From: Hamadaea sp013361475
Lineage (GTDB): Bacteria > Actinomycetota > Actinomycetes > Mycobacteriales > Micromonosporaceae
DNA length: 64,000 nt
NCBI RefSeq assembly: GCF_040654195.1
Contig: NZ_JBFAHM010000012.1
Span: 124,001 to 188,000 of the forward strand
Direction of reading: 5' to 3'
In this document: in pieces, positions 9,801 to 17,599 of the stretch
Numbering within the stretch: the first letter of the stretch is position 1
Layout: every line of letters begins with the position of its first letter
Made by a program: the position numbers and the translations under genes
Notes under the pieces: generated by a model
Told to the model about the DNA's origin: nothing
The model's input: the letters and a program-made list of their open reading frames with translations, nothing else
Database searches by the model: none

Positions 9801-10646
9801 TCCGGCGTCCCCGATCGCCGCCCAGTCGCCGGACATGGCGCTCTGCGAGATGTGCCCGGCGACGGGCGAGGACAATCCGTTGGTGACGAAGGCGTTGGCC
9901 GCTGTGGCCGCATGGCCGGGCTGATGGGCGAGCTGCTTCAGGCCGGGAGTCTTGGCCAGCCCTTCACTCAACGGACCGCCGATCGCGCCCGCCAGCCCGG
10001 CGGTGGCCGTCTGCTTGAGGTCGACGTTCTGGCGGTATCCCTGCCATTGGCTCAGTTTCTGGCCGGTCAAGTCGATGCCGATCTCTTCGAGGCCCTCCTT
10101 CGCGATGCCGAGCGTGAACTTCGAGATCTTGCCCATCCGTCCGGCCGCGGTGGCGACACGCAGCGCCATCAGCGCCACCCGCGCCGCGATCTGACTGGCC
10201 ATACGCGAGGCGAACAGTGCCATGCCAGCCGGCCCGCCGAGACAGGCCAGCGCGAACAGGGCGGCGTTGAGGGCGATCTCGGCCCGGATCTGGTTCTTGG
10301 TGTCGGCGATGTCCTGGGCGTAGTTGCGGCACTTGGTCGCGATCTGACGCATGGCGCTCACGAGTTGGGTGAGGCCGGCGGCATCGCGGGCACCCAGGTT
10401 CAGGCTGTGCAGGCTGTAGTACATCTGGTAGCCGGCCGAGTCGAGCCAGGTCTCCAGGAGCCGGTTGGCGGCCGCCTCGGAGACGTCGATGGCCAGTTGC
10501 AAGGCGTCCGCCGCCGCCTCCCAGGCCAGGGCGAGCGCGAGGACGTCGGATTCGCTGTCCGGCGGCCAGATGGCGTCCTTGGCTTTGCCGCCCCACCGCA
10601 GGACCGCGTCCCACAGGTCGCCGACGGGTTCGAGGACGTCGCTCAT
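3834..10646 (-). CDS. Giant CpnT-like WXG100-domain protein, 2,270 residues, of unknown effector function
   Basis: Residues 1-340 are helical and resemble the WXG100-like N-terminal domain of CpnT-type proteins exported by ESX systems, with a hydrophobic stretch near 125-175. Residues about 342-795 are low complexity: a Gly/Ser tract (about 342-460), an EPAEGEP-type tract (about 619-665) and a PASERPASE tract (about 756-790). Three beta-rich modules follow at roughly 802-885, 1182-1480 and 1539-1650, each running from a strand pair such as VTVRIRTGPLP to a helix ending LxxALxxV. The last 500 residues form an unfamiliar domain rich in His and Asp clusters (DHGHHN; HAHDD; EHEHADNFHD). No known toxin motif is seen. 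It starts two bases after the small ESX-like gene and is coupled to the gene at 3837. It is probably secreted or surface-exposed through the adjacent EccC/MycP system. Confidence 0.8.
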   Translation of the reverse strand: MSDVLEPVGDLWDAVLRWGGKAKDAIWPPDSESDVLALALAWEAAADALQLAIDVSEAAANRLLETWLDSAGYQMYYSLHSLNLGARDAAGLTQLVSAMRQIATKCRNYAQDIADTKNQIRAEIALNAALFALACLGGPAGMALFASRMASQIAARVALMALRVATAAGRMGKISKFTLGIAKEGLEEIGIDLTGQKLSQWQGYRQNVDLKQTATAGLAGAIGGPLSEGLAKTPGLKQLAHQPGHAATAANAFVTNGLSSPVAGHISQSAMSGDWAAIGDAGAYVRSVRDNGFAAGTMAVSRSSTELAGRQVHAAVTGGPSTWDQVAAQLGHDGSGPPGGTPPSPLAPESAGSGAGTGAGAVGGSGAGSGAGSAGGSDAAGGAATGGGTGTGTGGAGAGSGGSASSSGGSAGSSGSGGSSGSSAGSSGSSTGSSGSGGSSGGSGGSSGGSGGSGGSSGQAAGPGHHGDGSGVDAPDPTAESASTPEGSTAANVDSDQSTADIPGQDPATPVAEDVAEATSNPDLGAGDVAAQQPGQATGASPVEPGGSDSAETTSPSPAATAPIMAAPPAATAPILAATPPPTSTSSRHTTVQATPAAGSAQTARSEPARNEAAKAEPAKAEPAEGEPANGEPAEGEPAEGEPAEGEPTEGEPTEGEPTEGGPAEGNEGEGNKGEGNKGDRNEGEGTTAEGPGSDREQAADPTGTSAQPTATPDSPTTPDAAPTPESERRQLLAAGSPSGPHSAPAADPPGPGREQLANEPPTSDQPASERPASERPASERPASEPSASEPPASEPPAPTDDLVDVVADLLTSGFQLSGPVTVTAGPDGLDVAFSEGTQRRVLVERATLPADTPVRLHYDPGTDTFRLSVGTDVDVTDAGVRIALAQALGRVELGPSEFHADDRSPEEMFLDVLQAYSYMGISDVGHALATNRPPGQTGHDADVAAAVRLIQQARADEQRVMRVLVAALTVDPSLADVIVRLTAIDATVSGHPARRLARLAGELDAPAGDNAPEARQRAEVGRIVAATLDTVRQQLEQRMSGPVDVADLSTIADAAVSHALTVLGTAQANGDPLQAIGPDGTFTAEVTAAAQVIATELQSDVDGRQIASREGATEPGRVRLRPLAGGPAQLDAALQAALRSAATALGFDASGAEVAMLARWGEALHGLSGDGGPMSAAALVDSARDVIRRTIANPDRVSLRDTHRGDAYVVFQRVMPDGRVVAVTVHVHRFLADREATVAHVEVRSSMRTDAGRAMAGSMPYRARVTTRRGPARNDVLNDLTMGTPYTATRAVRAAVGQAAAALGLTSTEDGHRNTYDVGWSGGAGPGRVRFRIADVGGGSAVEVRPPRPGAREQIWEVRIAPQRLNHVGLSLDVAEALGLAYAIHAEHVEGRVRPRSAEVTPQAARLAAIAAVMSVPQPASANPASRRLSAEAQSLIEDLGLRLDQPEFAQRRADLASIVTTLFGADAATAVDDLLADQGVTAADLGNPDAQKYAEAARDRAAARERAQTVTDILLDREVSPAGTQTPAIAELRSTGPALAETDLAEQLATVLPEVVQSRGLTLVAVRRVGADTVATVNHPGLAAPVTVRIRTGPLPTGASAHTTISLDGDRVVTITLADGQPADLASLHLVGALTQALESVGRTDNGRPARPADAFGHHQLSRRQRHDIAGPSPADVALAAQIQWQAERMSIDRRAVTVVNLIVLLHQAGVRDGQLHSTLRRRLLDRLLPAPLARRVKALLEMETVLDPAIRATLLEMTTAPSRTVSRGRRRFTAYLPVALEATGSLSTPPHQPLQPYVRRMAGRRADQLERRIAARRFQISRLGSDWVAARRTPAAAALARGVLWPVKFARARPLALLTGKLRYQRPWRVSAFSSRTGFSRLLLPDGSHTWVAYTKTAATRMVNRLGGTRFSTFTPWNDNAGPDHGHHNQFGPTGTPPGYLFPLTGNHVIDLVAAVVGHLPVTVSTRDGSGIGTPFPFGNKEKEIRPTTVRAAGRFGDGTYVAVARAEPSAELTNDHTFTAYVFIGTFIDVRIAGVKSFYLWVGGQGLSVTGSQDYDDLVRNLAGITAEHRRLVSEGHRLRAWWHRRKAVGRYLGSFKAGGEVQPMVFEAGYSHRYTPYLDTVDRLGWDVSHAHDDRSTPEHEHADNFHDPFTQANDSAGIQVNPNVSVLVGAFDPINAYRSGRGRVRAWFRRPDVAEALGLIDAAAVLAPGTPTGADPAAGSVIDSIINPPSPPRSRSPYNFDGPEDEDDDEKPGPILPPTWRLGP
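8261..8376 (-). repeat. 15-bp coding repeat (PASER/PASEP pentapeptides)
   Basis: About seven degenerate copies of a 15-bp unit, seen on the + strand as GGGTCGCTCACTTGC, lie in tandem and encode Pro-Ala-Ser-Glu-Arg/Pro pentapeptides in the giant protein. Three central copies are identical, which indicates recent expansion or contraction. Confidence 0.85.
8665..8800 (-). repeat. 15-bp coding repeat (EPAEG/EPTEG pentapeptides)
   Basis: About nine tandem 15-bp units, seen on the + strand as GGTTCGCCTTCAGTC, encode Glu-Pro-Ala/Thr-Glu-Gly. They form part of the acidic, presumably unfolded linker of the giant protein and are likely to vary in copy number between strains. Confidence 0.85.
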
Positions 10647-10648
10647 GG

Positions 10649-10975
10649 CTACGCGGGCGGGAACTGCTTGGTGGATTCGATCGCCGCCCCCTGGTACAGC
10701 TGCACAGCCTGGTAGCCGTTGTTCGCCAGCGTCTGGTAGATCCCGCGCACCTGACCGGCCGCGGTCACCAGGGTTTCCTTGTCCTCGGCGTAGCCGGCCA
10801 GGAACGCCTGGCCCATGCTGCCGTTGCCCACCTTCCCCGGGTTGCTGATCCGGTCGAGCGCTGTGGCCCAGGCCCGGCCGAAGTCCGCGCCAGCCGTGTG
10901 GACCCTCGCGAACTGCGTCGTGGTCTCCTCCGGGTACATGTCGACGAATCCGTCGCCGTCGCGGTCGATGGTCAT
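10649..10975 (-). CDS. Small ESX/WXG100-like secreted-type protein
   Basis: This 108-residue helical protein begins MTIDRDGDGFVDMYPEE and has FGRAWATALDRI in its first half and a Gln/Tyr-rich helix (YQTLANNGYQAVQLYQ) in its second. Length, helix content and position between a YbaB-like gene and the CpnT-like gene fit the small ESX substrate or chaperone class, although a textbook W-x-G is absent. The ATG at 10975 overlaps the stop of the YbaB-like gene (ATGA), and the stop lies two bases before the giant gene. The three genes are therefore one translationally coupled operon. It may pair with the N-terminal domain of the giant protein for export. Confidence 0.75.
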   Translation of the reverse strand: MTIDRDGDGFVDMYPEETTTQFARVHTAGADFGRAWATALDRISNPGKVGNGSMGQAFLAGYAEDKETLVTAAGQVRGIYQTLANNGYQAVQLYQGAAIESTKQFPPA

Positions 10976-11322
10976 CGCCGTACGCCTCCGCCGGTCTGGC
11001 GGTCGAGTGCGGTGAGCAGGGGGTCGAACCGCAGGTCGGCGGCCTCGATCCCGGCGGGCAGATAACCGGCCGCCAGCTCCAGGCCTTGACGGTGAGCGAG
11101 TTCGGCGGCGCGGTGGACGGTGTCGGTGACCTTCCGCGCGAGCGCGACCGAGTCGGGGTCGCGGAATATCCGAGGGTCCAGCCACAGCTCGATCAGTTCC
11201 CCGGCCCCGCCGACGGTCGCGCTGACCAGCCCGTCGTCGGAGTCGAAGGTGGCGCGGATCTCGGCCATGCCCCGCTGCACTGCCCGGATCTCCTCCGCCA
11301 ACTGCTCGTACTCGGTGAACAT
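10972..11322 (-). CDS. YbaB/EbfC-family protein of the ESX type
   Basis: The 116-residue product starts MFTEYEQLAEEIRAVQRGMAEI, an amphipathic helix, followed by a three-stranded core (LVSATVGGAGELIELWLDP) and a long helix (DPDSVALARKVTDTVHRAAEL). This is the YbaB/EbfC fold, which in E. coli is a nucleoid-associated DNA-binding protein. In actinobacteria many copies sit inside type VII loci and their role there is not settled. The start is the ATG at 11322, although no strong ribosome site is seen. It is the first gene of the operon leading to the giant protein and is divergent from mycP across 125 bp. Confidence 0.82.
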   Translation of the reverse strand: MFTEYEQLAEEIRAVQRGMAEIRATFDSDDGLVSATVGGAGELIELWLDPRIFRDPDSVALARKVTDTVHRAAELAHRQGLELAAGYLPAGIEAADLRFDPLLTALDRQTGGGVRR

Positions 11323-11447
11323 CGGCCCAGTGTCGGACGTCGGCAGGACCTGGATCGGCTGGTGGCCGGTTACTGCCGTCCGGTTCGCCGGTGCCTCGAC
11401 CGACGGCACGATCACGACCACACGATCACGATGGCGAAAGGAGAGTG

Positions 11448-12719
11448 GTGAAGGCTCGTCGGCTTGTCGCAACGGTGCTGACCGTGCTGGCTGTGGTGGC
11501 TGTCCAGGGGATCGGCGTCGCGGCCGCCCGAGCGGTCCCACCGGCTGGCACCTGCCACGATCCCGATCCGGGGCGGCCGCAGGTCCGGGAGCTGCCGTGG
11601 GCGCAGAAGGTACTCGATCCGCAGCGGGTGTGGCCCTACAGCAGGGGAGCGGGCGTCCTCGTCGCGGTCGTCGACTCCGGGGTGGATTCGGACCATCCAC
11701 AATTACGCGGGCGGGTGCGGGCCGGCCGGGACTTCTTCACGACGCGGAAGCGGGCTGCGACCTTCGACTGCGTATCGCACGGCACTGCGGTGGCCGGCAT
11801 CATCGCCGGCGGCCGACTCCCCGGTGTCGGGTTCCATGGAGTCGCACCGGACGCGGCGATCCTTCCGGTCCGGATCAGCGACCGGGATGTCGACGACCGT
11901 GGGGAGACCCTGCGGATCGATCCCCGGATTCTGGCCGACGGCATCCGGTACGCCGTGACCGCCGGCGCGAAGGTGATCAACCTGTCGCTGGCGGGCTACG
12001 ACGACTTCGCAGCGGTTCGGGCGGCCGTGGCGTACGCCGTGGCGGCCGACGTGCTGGTGGTGGCGGCGGCCGGCAACGGGCAGCCGAGCGGCGGCAGTGA
12101 GCTGCCCTCCTTCCCCGCGGCGTACGACGGGGTGCTGGGCGTGGGCGCCGTGGACATCGACGGCGCGTTGATGTCGGGTTCGCGGACCGGACGGTACGTC
12201 GACATCGTGGCACCGGGCGTGAAGGTGCTGGCGCCGACCAGAGTGGACGGTCATGCCTATGTGGACGGCACGAGCTTCGCGACGCCTTTCGTCGCGGGCA
12301 CGGCGGCGCTGGTCCGGTCGGCCTGGCCGACCTTGACGGCCGCGCAGGTCGCCCAGCGGCTGATCGCGACCGCGAGCCCGGCGCGGGGCGGATCGCGCAG
12401 CACGGCCTACGGCGCTGGATTGATCAACCCATACCGGGCGGTGACCGACGGCCTCGATCTCCGGGGCGAGGCGGAGCTTCCGGCGCTCGTGCCCAGCCCG
12501 CCGGACGCGGCTCAGCTCGCTGCGGCGGCCCGGCGACGAGAGGTGGCCACGACCGCGCAGTGGCTGACCGGAGCGGCGGCCGGTGGGGTGGCTCTCGCCC
12601 TGGTGATCGCGTTGGTCCAGCCGAGAGGGCGCCGCCGACGCTGGCGGGCCGGGTGGGCAGACCCGCCGCCGATCGAGCGGGAGGTGGCCGAGCCGCCGGA
12701 GCAGACTTTCCTGGTCTGA
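11448..12719 (+). CDS. mycP: Type VII secretion-associated serine protease mycosin
   Basis: MycP is a membrane-anchored subtilisin-like protease of ESX systems that is needed for secretion and trims substrates on the outer face of the membrane. The 423-residue protein has an N-terminal signal sequence (to about residue 30), then the catalytic triad D76 (VVDSGVDSDHP), H111 (SHGTAVAGIIAG) and S276 (GTSFATPFVAG), and a C-terminal membrane helix near 371-391 with a short basic cytoplasmic tail. I chose the GTG at 11448, with AAGGAG four bases upstream; the adjacent GTG at 11445 is too close to it. A strong terminator follows 14 bases after the stop. Confidence 0.95.
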   Translation: MKARRLVATVLTVLAVVAVQGIGVAAARAVPPAGTCHDPDPGRPQVRELPWAQKVLDPQRVWPYSRGAGVLVAVVDSGVDSDHPQLRGRVRAGRDFFTTRKRAATFDCVSHGTAVAGIIAGGRLPGVGFHGVAPDAAILPVRISDRDVDDRGETLRIDPRILADGIRYAVTAGAKVINLSLAGYDDFAAVRAAVAYAVAADVLVVAAAGNGQPSGGSELPSFPAAYDGVLGVGAVDIDGALMSGSRTGRYVDIVAPGVKVLAPTRVDGHAYVDGTSFATPFVAGTAALVRSAWPTLTAAQVAQRLIATASPARGGSRSTAYGAGLINPYRAVTDGLDLRGEAELPALVPSPPDAAQLAAAARRREVATTAQWLTGAAAGGVALALVIALVQPRGRRRRWRAGWADPPPIEREVAEPPEQTFLV

Positions 12720-12733
12720 GACCGGACGTGAGG

Positions 12734-12761
12734 AAGGCCCCTCCGGACGGGAGGGGCCTTT
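12734..12761. terminator. Rho-independent terminator between convergent genes
   Basis: An 11-bp perfect stem (AAGGCCCCTCC at 12734-12744 with GGAGGGGCCTT at 12750-12760) has a five-base loop and begins and ends in A/T runs. It can serve both mycP on the + strand and the ESX-like operon ending at 12786 on the - strand. Confidence 0.9.
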
Positions 12762-12785
12762 CGTGTGGGCTGGGCCGCGTGCGGC

Positions 12786-13082
12786 TCAGTGCCGGGTGAC
12801 GATCCGCAGCGCGGTGCTCAACGTCTGCTCGGCGATGTCGCCCACGCTGCCGAAGACGCGGCCGTGCTGCTCCAGGCCGCCGGAGTGGTCGTCGGCCATC
12901 TTCATCTCGTACTGCGCCTCGACGAGCTGCTGCTCGGACAGCTGATCGCCCGAGGCCAGCCGGGCCACCACCTGGAACTTCTCCTCCGCCGTCTCGCGGA
13001 TGAAGGTCGCGTGCTGGAAGAACTCGCTGCTCTCGGCGTACATGTCGGGAATGCCGACGAAGTAGCGGTCGGAATCGTTCAT
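12786..13082 (-). CDS. Small helical ESX-associated protein
   Basis: The 98-residue product is acidic and helical (MNDSDRYFVGIPDMYAESSE...), with no signal peptide, cysteine or membrane segment. The size and helical hairpin pattern fit a WXG100-type protein, although the W-x-G turn is not evident. It lies 13 bp after the protein at 13096 on the same strand, so both are probably co-transcribed from the divergent promoter region in front of eccC. I infer a role as a substrate or partner of the adjacent EccC motor. Confidence 0.72.
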   Translation of the reverse strand: MNDSDRYFVGIPDMYAESSEFFQHATFIRETAEEKFQVVARLASGDQLSEQQLVEAQYEMKMADDHSGGLEQHGRVFGSVGDIAEQTLSTALRIVTRH

Positions 13083-13095
13083 CTCAAGCTGCCCT

Positions 13096-13437
13096 TCAAC
13101 GGTTGATGGCGCCGGCGACGCCGTAGTCGATGGAGGCCTGCACCTGGACGGTCTCCAGGTCGCCGCCCTGGACGGTGGTCATCGCCAGCCGGTTGTTCTC
13201 GTTGGTCTCCTGACCGTTCCGGTGGACCCGGGTGAAGTCCTCGACGCTGGCCCGGCCGGCGTCGAAGGCCCGGTTCTGCACCGTGCCGCCCATCCGCTGG
13301 GCGATCGTGGTGCTGCTGCGCGCGTCGTTGGCCCGGGTGGCCCGGTCCTGTTCGTCGCTTCTGTCCTCGTGGACCTTGATGGCGTACGCGTTGTCCGCGT
13401 AGGTCATGTCGATCCAGTAACCGTTTCCGCCCGTCAC
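13096..13437 (-). CDS. Small ESX-associated protein with GTG start
   Basis: This 113-residue protein starts MTGGNGYWIDMTYADNAYAI, followed by a charged helix (DRSDEQDRATRANDARSS) and a second helix (DAGRASVEDFTRVHRNGQET). I do not recognise a family beyond the ESX-like size and helix content. The GTG at 13437 is chosen because GGGAGG lies four bases upstream; an in-frame ATG at 13449 lacks such a site. It heads a two-gene operon divergent from eccC, with 125 bp between the two starts that must hold both promoters. Confidence 0.7.
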   Translation of the reverse strand: MTGGNGYWIDMTYADNAYAIKVHEDRSDEQDRATRANDARSSTTIAQRMGGTVQNRAFDAGRASVEDFTRVHRNGQETNENNRLAMTTVQGGDLETVQVQASIDYGVAGAINR

Positions 13438-13562
13438 ACGTCCTCCCATTACTCGGGTTCCTCTGCGGGCAACGCTAGGTAGCCGCGCCGTCGCCCGAAC
13501 CGAGGCGGCACGTTCCTGCCACCTGCCCCATCCGGTGCCGGCCCCGGCGCACGATCGCGTTC

Positions 13563-16500
13563 GTGGCGACCGTCGTGGTGAAGAGACCGGCTCGTAGACC
13601 GGCTCCGGAGATGCCGGCCGGGGAGCTGATCCTGCAGGCGCCGCCGGAGATCCCACCCCCGGCGGCGATGCAGTGGACGCAGCTGCTGACGGTGCTGCCG
13701 ATGGTCGCGATGACCGTCGCGATGATGCTCATGTACTCCGGCACCCTGGGCGGTTCGGTCCGCTTCGTGATCTACGGCCTGATGGGGGTCGGCATGCTCG
13801 TCATGCTGATCACCGGCCTGCTGCAGGGCGGCGGCCCGAGCAAACGGGAGATGGGGCAGGCCCGGCGCAAATACCTGCGGCACCTCGCCCAGCACCGGCT
13901 GCGGCTGCGGCGTGCGGTACGCCGTCAGCGCGACGTGATGGAGTATCTGCATCCGGATCCGGCCACGTTGTGGGCGCTAGCGGCGAGCTACCGGCTTTGG
14001 GAGCGCCGCAAGGACGATCCCGACTTCGGCACCGCCCGGATCGGGCGGGGAGCGCAGAGTCCGGCGTTGACGATCGTCGCCCCGGAGACCAAGGCCCTCG
14101 AGGAGTTGGAGCCGCTGTCGGCGCTCGCGCTGCGCCGATTCATCACCACGTACGCCGCCATCGAGCGGTTGCCCCTGGCGATCGCGACGAACGGGTTCAG
14201 CCGCATCTACCTGCGCGGCGATCGGGAGACCGCGTTGGGCATGGTGCGAGCGATGCTGGCGCAGCTCGTCACCCTGCACCCGCCGGACGATCTGCGGGTG
14301 GCGGTCTGCGCTGGTGACGTCCAGCGCGCCGACTGGGAGTGGACCAAGTGGCTGCCGCACGCGCTGCACCCGGAGCGTACCGACGCGCTCGGCCCGCTCC
14401 GGCTGGTGGCGCCGACGATCCCGGCGCTGGAGTCGATGCTGGAGGAGGAGCTGACCAAGCGGCCGCGGTTCGACCCGGAGGTGGACACGCGGACGCCCGG
14501 CCCGCTGCTGGTCGTGGTCCTCGACGGCGGGGCGGTCGTGGGATCCAGCCATCTGATGACCGGCGGCGGCGTCGAAGGCGTCACGGTCGTCGACCTCAGC
14601 TCGCCGCCGCCGCGGGTGCTGGACCGCACCGCGGTCGTGCTGGACGTCGACGCCACCGGAGATCTCGTCAGCGAGACCCTCGACGGCAGTACGCACCTGG
14701 GGCAGGCGGATTCGCTCGGCCTGGTCGCCGCGGAAGGACTGGCCCGGCAACTGGCGCCGCTGCGGCTGAGCGCTGGTCTGCACGGCGACGCGCCGATGAC
14801 CACTGAGCTGGGCCTGGCCGAGCTGCTGGAACTCGACGACCCGTACCTGCTCGACCCGGACGGCACCTGGGTGCCACGACCCCACCGGGATCGGCTGCGA
14901 GTGCGGTTCGGAATCCAGGCCGACGGCGCGCCGATCGAGATCGACCTGAAGGAATCGGCCCAGGAGGGGATGGGTCCGCACGGTCTGCTGATCGGGGCGA
15001 CCGGCTCGGGCAAGTCGGAGTTGCTGCGTACGCTGGTGCTGGCCCTGGCGGTCACCCATCCGCCGAACGCGTTGAACTTCGCGCTGATCGACTTCAAGGG
15101 CGGCGCGACCTTCACCCGGCTGGACTCGTTGCCGCACACCAGCGCCGTGATCACCAACCTGGCCGACGAACTGCACCTGGTCGACCGGATGACCGACGCG
15201 ATCAACGGTGAGCTGATCCGGCGGCAGGAGCTGCTGCGGGCCGCCGGGCACTTCTCCTCGCTGCGGGACTACGAGAAGGCGCGAGCCGCGGGCGCGCCGC
15301 TGCCCGAAGTACCTACGCTGCTGGTGATCTGCGACGAGTTCTCCGAACTCCTGTCGGCCAAGCCCGACTTCATCGACATGTTCGTCCAGATCGGACGGGT
15401 CGGCCGGTCGCTGGGAGTTCATCTGCTCCTCGCCTCGCAGCGGCTCGACGAGGGACGGCTCCGGGGCCTGGAGACGCACCTGTCGTACCGGATCGGGCTG
15501 CGTACCTTCTCCGAGATGGAGAGCCGGGCCGTGCTCGGCGTCACCGACGCCTTCCAGCTGCCGCGGGCGCCCGGTCACGGGTTCCTCAAGGTCGGCACGG
15601 AGCAGATGGTGCGTTTCCGGTCGGCGTACGTGTCCGGGGTGCGACAGCGTCCCACCGGACAGCCAATTCCGGCCACGGCGACCGAACGCCTGGCGCTGCG
15701 CGAGTACACGACCTCCTACGTCGCCGCCGACCTCGACGTCGACGAGGCTCCCGAGCCGCTCGACGAAGACACCGCGGTCGGCGAGACGCTGCTGGACGTG
15801 CTCGTCGACCGGCTGGCCGGCCGTGGCACGCCGGCGCATCAGGTGTGGCTGCCGCCGTTGTCCGACCCGCCGAGCCTGGACCAGCTGCTGCCCGGCTTGG
15901 CCGTCGACCCGGTACGCGGCTTGACGGTCCCCGGCGCCAAGCCGCTGCGTCCGGTGCTCGGCCTCGTTGACCGCCCCTTCGAGCAGCGCCGCGATCCACT
16001 GGAGCTGGATCTGTCCGGCGCTGCCGGGCACACGCTGGTCATCGGCGGGCCGCAGACCGGCAAGAGCACGGTGCTGCGGACGCTGATCACCAGCCTCGCG
16101 CTCACGCATACTCCCCGTGAGGTGCAGTTCTACGTCCTCGACTTCGGCGGCGGCACGCTCGGCTCGATCGCCGGCCTGCCGCACGTGGGCGGCGTCTTCG
16201 GCCGGCTCGACACCGGCGCGGTCCGGCGTACCGTCGCCGAGGTCGCGACTCTGCTGGCGCAGCGGGAAGCGCTGTTCGCCGAGCACGGCATCGACGGCAT
16301 GGCGACCTACCGCCGGCTCCGGGCCGAGGGAAGGTTCGCCGACAGCCACTACGGCGACGTGTTCCTCGTGATCGACGGCTGGCAGACGCTGCGCGGCGAC
16401 TTCGAGGACATGGAGGAGATGGTCGCCGACATCGCCGCCCGCGGGCTGTCCTACGGCATCCACCTCGCGGCCAGCTGCGCGCGCTCCTTCGATCTGCGGA

Positions 16501-17519
16501 TGAACGTCCGCGATCTGTTCGCCAGCAAGGTGGAGCTCAAGATCGGTGACCCGATCGACTCGTTCATCGATCGGCGGGCCGCGATGAGCGTACCGGCGGG
16601 TGCGCCGGGCCGGGGGATCTCGATGAGCGGTCACCAGATCCTGGCCGCGCTGCCCCGGATCGACGGCCGGACCGGCGCCGACGATCTGGCCGACGGCGTA
16701 CGCGGCCTGGTGGAGGCGGTCGCGGCGGCGTGGCCTGGGCGGCCGGCCCCGTCCGTGCGGCTGCTGCCCGGCGTCCACCCGTACGCCGACCTCCCCGAGA
16801 CCGACGACCTGGCCGGCGCGGAGGCGGGACTCGCAGTGGGCGTCCATGAGAAGGATCTGTCCCCGATGCGGCTGAACTTCGCGGCCGACCCGCACTTCTT
16901 CCTCCTCGCCGACACCCAGTGCGGCAAGTCGTCGTTCCTGCGCCTGCTGGCCCGCCGCATCACCCGGGCCTACCACCCGGAGCAGGCCCGCATCGTGCTG
17001 ATCGACCACCGCCGGAGCCTGCTCGGCGAAGTCGGCCCGGAACACCTGCTCGGCTACGGCACCAACGACGAGCAGAGCCGGGGGCTGCTCGCGGAGGTGG
17101 CCGGGGCGCTGTCCAAGCGGCTGCCCGGTGCGGACGTCACGCCGGAGCAATTGCGGGCGCGCGACTGGTGGCGCGGACCGGAGATCTTCGTGCTCGTCGA
17201 CGACTACGACATGGTGGCCACCCATCAGAACCATCCGCTGATGTCGCTGCTGCCGTTGGCCGCGCAAGCGTCCGACATCGGGCTGCACGTCGTCCTGACG
17301 CGGCGGACGGGCGGAGCGGGGCGGGGCCTGTTCGAGCCGTTCCTGGCCAGGCTCCGGGAGGTCGGCACCCCCGGTCTGATGATGTCCGGCGACCGGGACG
17401 AGGGTCCGTTGCTCGGCGGTATGCGTGCCCGGGTGCTCCCGCCCGGCCGAGGCTGGCTCGTGGATCGGCGCGGCCACAAGGGACTCGTCCAGCTCGGCTG
17501 GCTGCCACCGGGGGAGTAG
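13563..17519 (+). CDS. eccC: Type VII secretion motor ATPase EccC (three FtsK/SpoIIIE ATPase domains)
   Basis: EccC is the hexameric motor that recognises substrates and drives export. This 1,318-residue form is the fused EccCa-EccCb type. It has a cytoplasmic lead (MATVVVKRPARRPAPE), two membrane helices near residues 38-80, and three ATPase domains. Their Walker A motifs are GATGSGKSE at about 479, GPQTGKST at about 829 and DTQCGKSS at about 1117. Domain 1 has a full Walker B (LLVICDEFSELL, near 590). The start at the GTG 13563 gives the standard EccC N-terminus, although no ribosome site is obvious. It is followed after 80 bp by the substrate operon. Confidence 0.96.
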   Translation: MATVVVKRPARRPAPEMPAGELILQAPPEIPPPAAMQWTQLLTVLPMVAMTVAMMLMYSGTLGGSVRFVIYGLMGVGMLVMLITGLLQGGGPSKREMGQARRKYLRHLAQHRLRLRRAVRRQRDVMEYLHPDPATLWALAASYRLWERRKDDPDFGTARIGRGAQSPALTIVAPETKALEELEPLSALALRRFITTYAAIERLPLAIATNGFSRIYLRGDRETALGMVRAMLAQLVTLHPPDDLRVAVCAGDVQRADWEWTKWLPHALHPERTDALGPLRLVAPTIPALESMLEEELTKRPRFDPEVDTRTPGPLLVVVLDGGAVVGSSHLMTGGGVEGVTVVDLSSPPPRVLDRTAVVLDVDATGDLVSETLDGSTHLGQADSLGLVAAEGLARQLAPLRLSAGLHGDAPMTTELGLAELLELDDPYLLDPDGTWVPRPHRDRLRVRFGIQADGAPIEIDLKESAQEGMGPHGLLIGATGSGKSELLRTLVLALAVTHPPNALNFALIDFKGGATFTRLDSLPHTSAVITNLADELHLVDRMTDAINGELIRRQELLRAAGHFSSLRDYEKARAAGAPLPEVPTLLVICDEFSELLSAKPDFIDMFVQIGRVGRSLGVHLLLASQRLDEGRLRGLETHLSYRIGLRTFSEMESRAVLGVTDAFQLPRAPGHGFLKVGTEQMVRFRSAYVSGVRQRPTGQPIPATATERLALREYTTSYVAADLDVDEAPEPLDEDTAVGETLLDVLVDRLAGRGTPAHQVWLPPLSDPPSLDQLLPGLAVDPVRGLTVPGAKPLRPVLGLVDRPFEQRRDPLELDLSGAAGHTLVIGGPQTGKSTVLRTLITSLALTHTPREVQFYVLDFGGGTLGSIAGLPHVGGVFGRLDTGAVRRTVAEVATLLAQREALFAEHGIDGMATYRRLRAEGRFADSHYGDVFLVIDGWQTLRGDFEDMEEMVADIAARGLSYGIHLAASCARSFDLRMNVRDLFASKVELKIGDPIDSFIDRRAAMSVPAGAPGRGISMSGHQILAALPRIDGRTGADDLADGVRGLVEAVAAAWPGRPAPSVRLLPGVHPYADLPETDDLAGAEAGLAVGVHEKDLSPMRLNFAADPHFFLLADTQCGKSSFLRLLARRITRAYHPEQARIVLIDHRRSLLGEVGPEHLLGYGTNDEQSRGLLAEVAGALSKRLPGADVTPEQLRARDWWRGPEIFVLVDDYDMVATHQNHPLMSLLPLAAQASDIGLHVVLTRRTGGAGRGLFEPFLARLREVGTPGLMMSGDRDEGPLLGGMRARVLPPGRGWLVDRRGHKGLVQLGWLPPGE

Positions 17520-17599
17520 CCGTGGCCGGAACCTGCCGCCTGCCGCGCCCGGTCCGGCCGGGCTGCTTGGCTGTCGATGACGTCCACAAGGGAGGGAGC

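Noticed and set aside
13977..17477. A 1,166-codon open frame on the - strand
   Set aside because: It is antisense to eccC, whose ATPase motifs are intact on the + strand.
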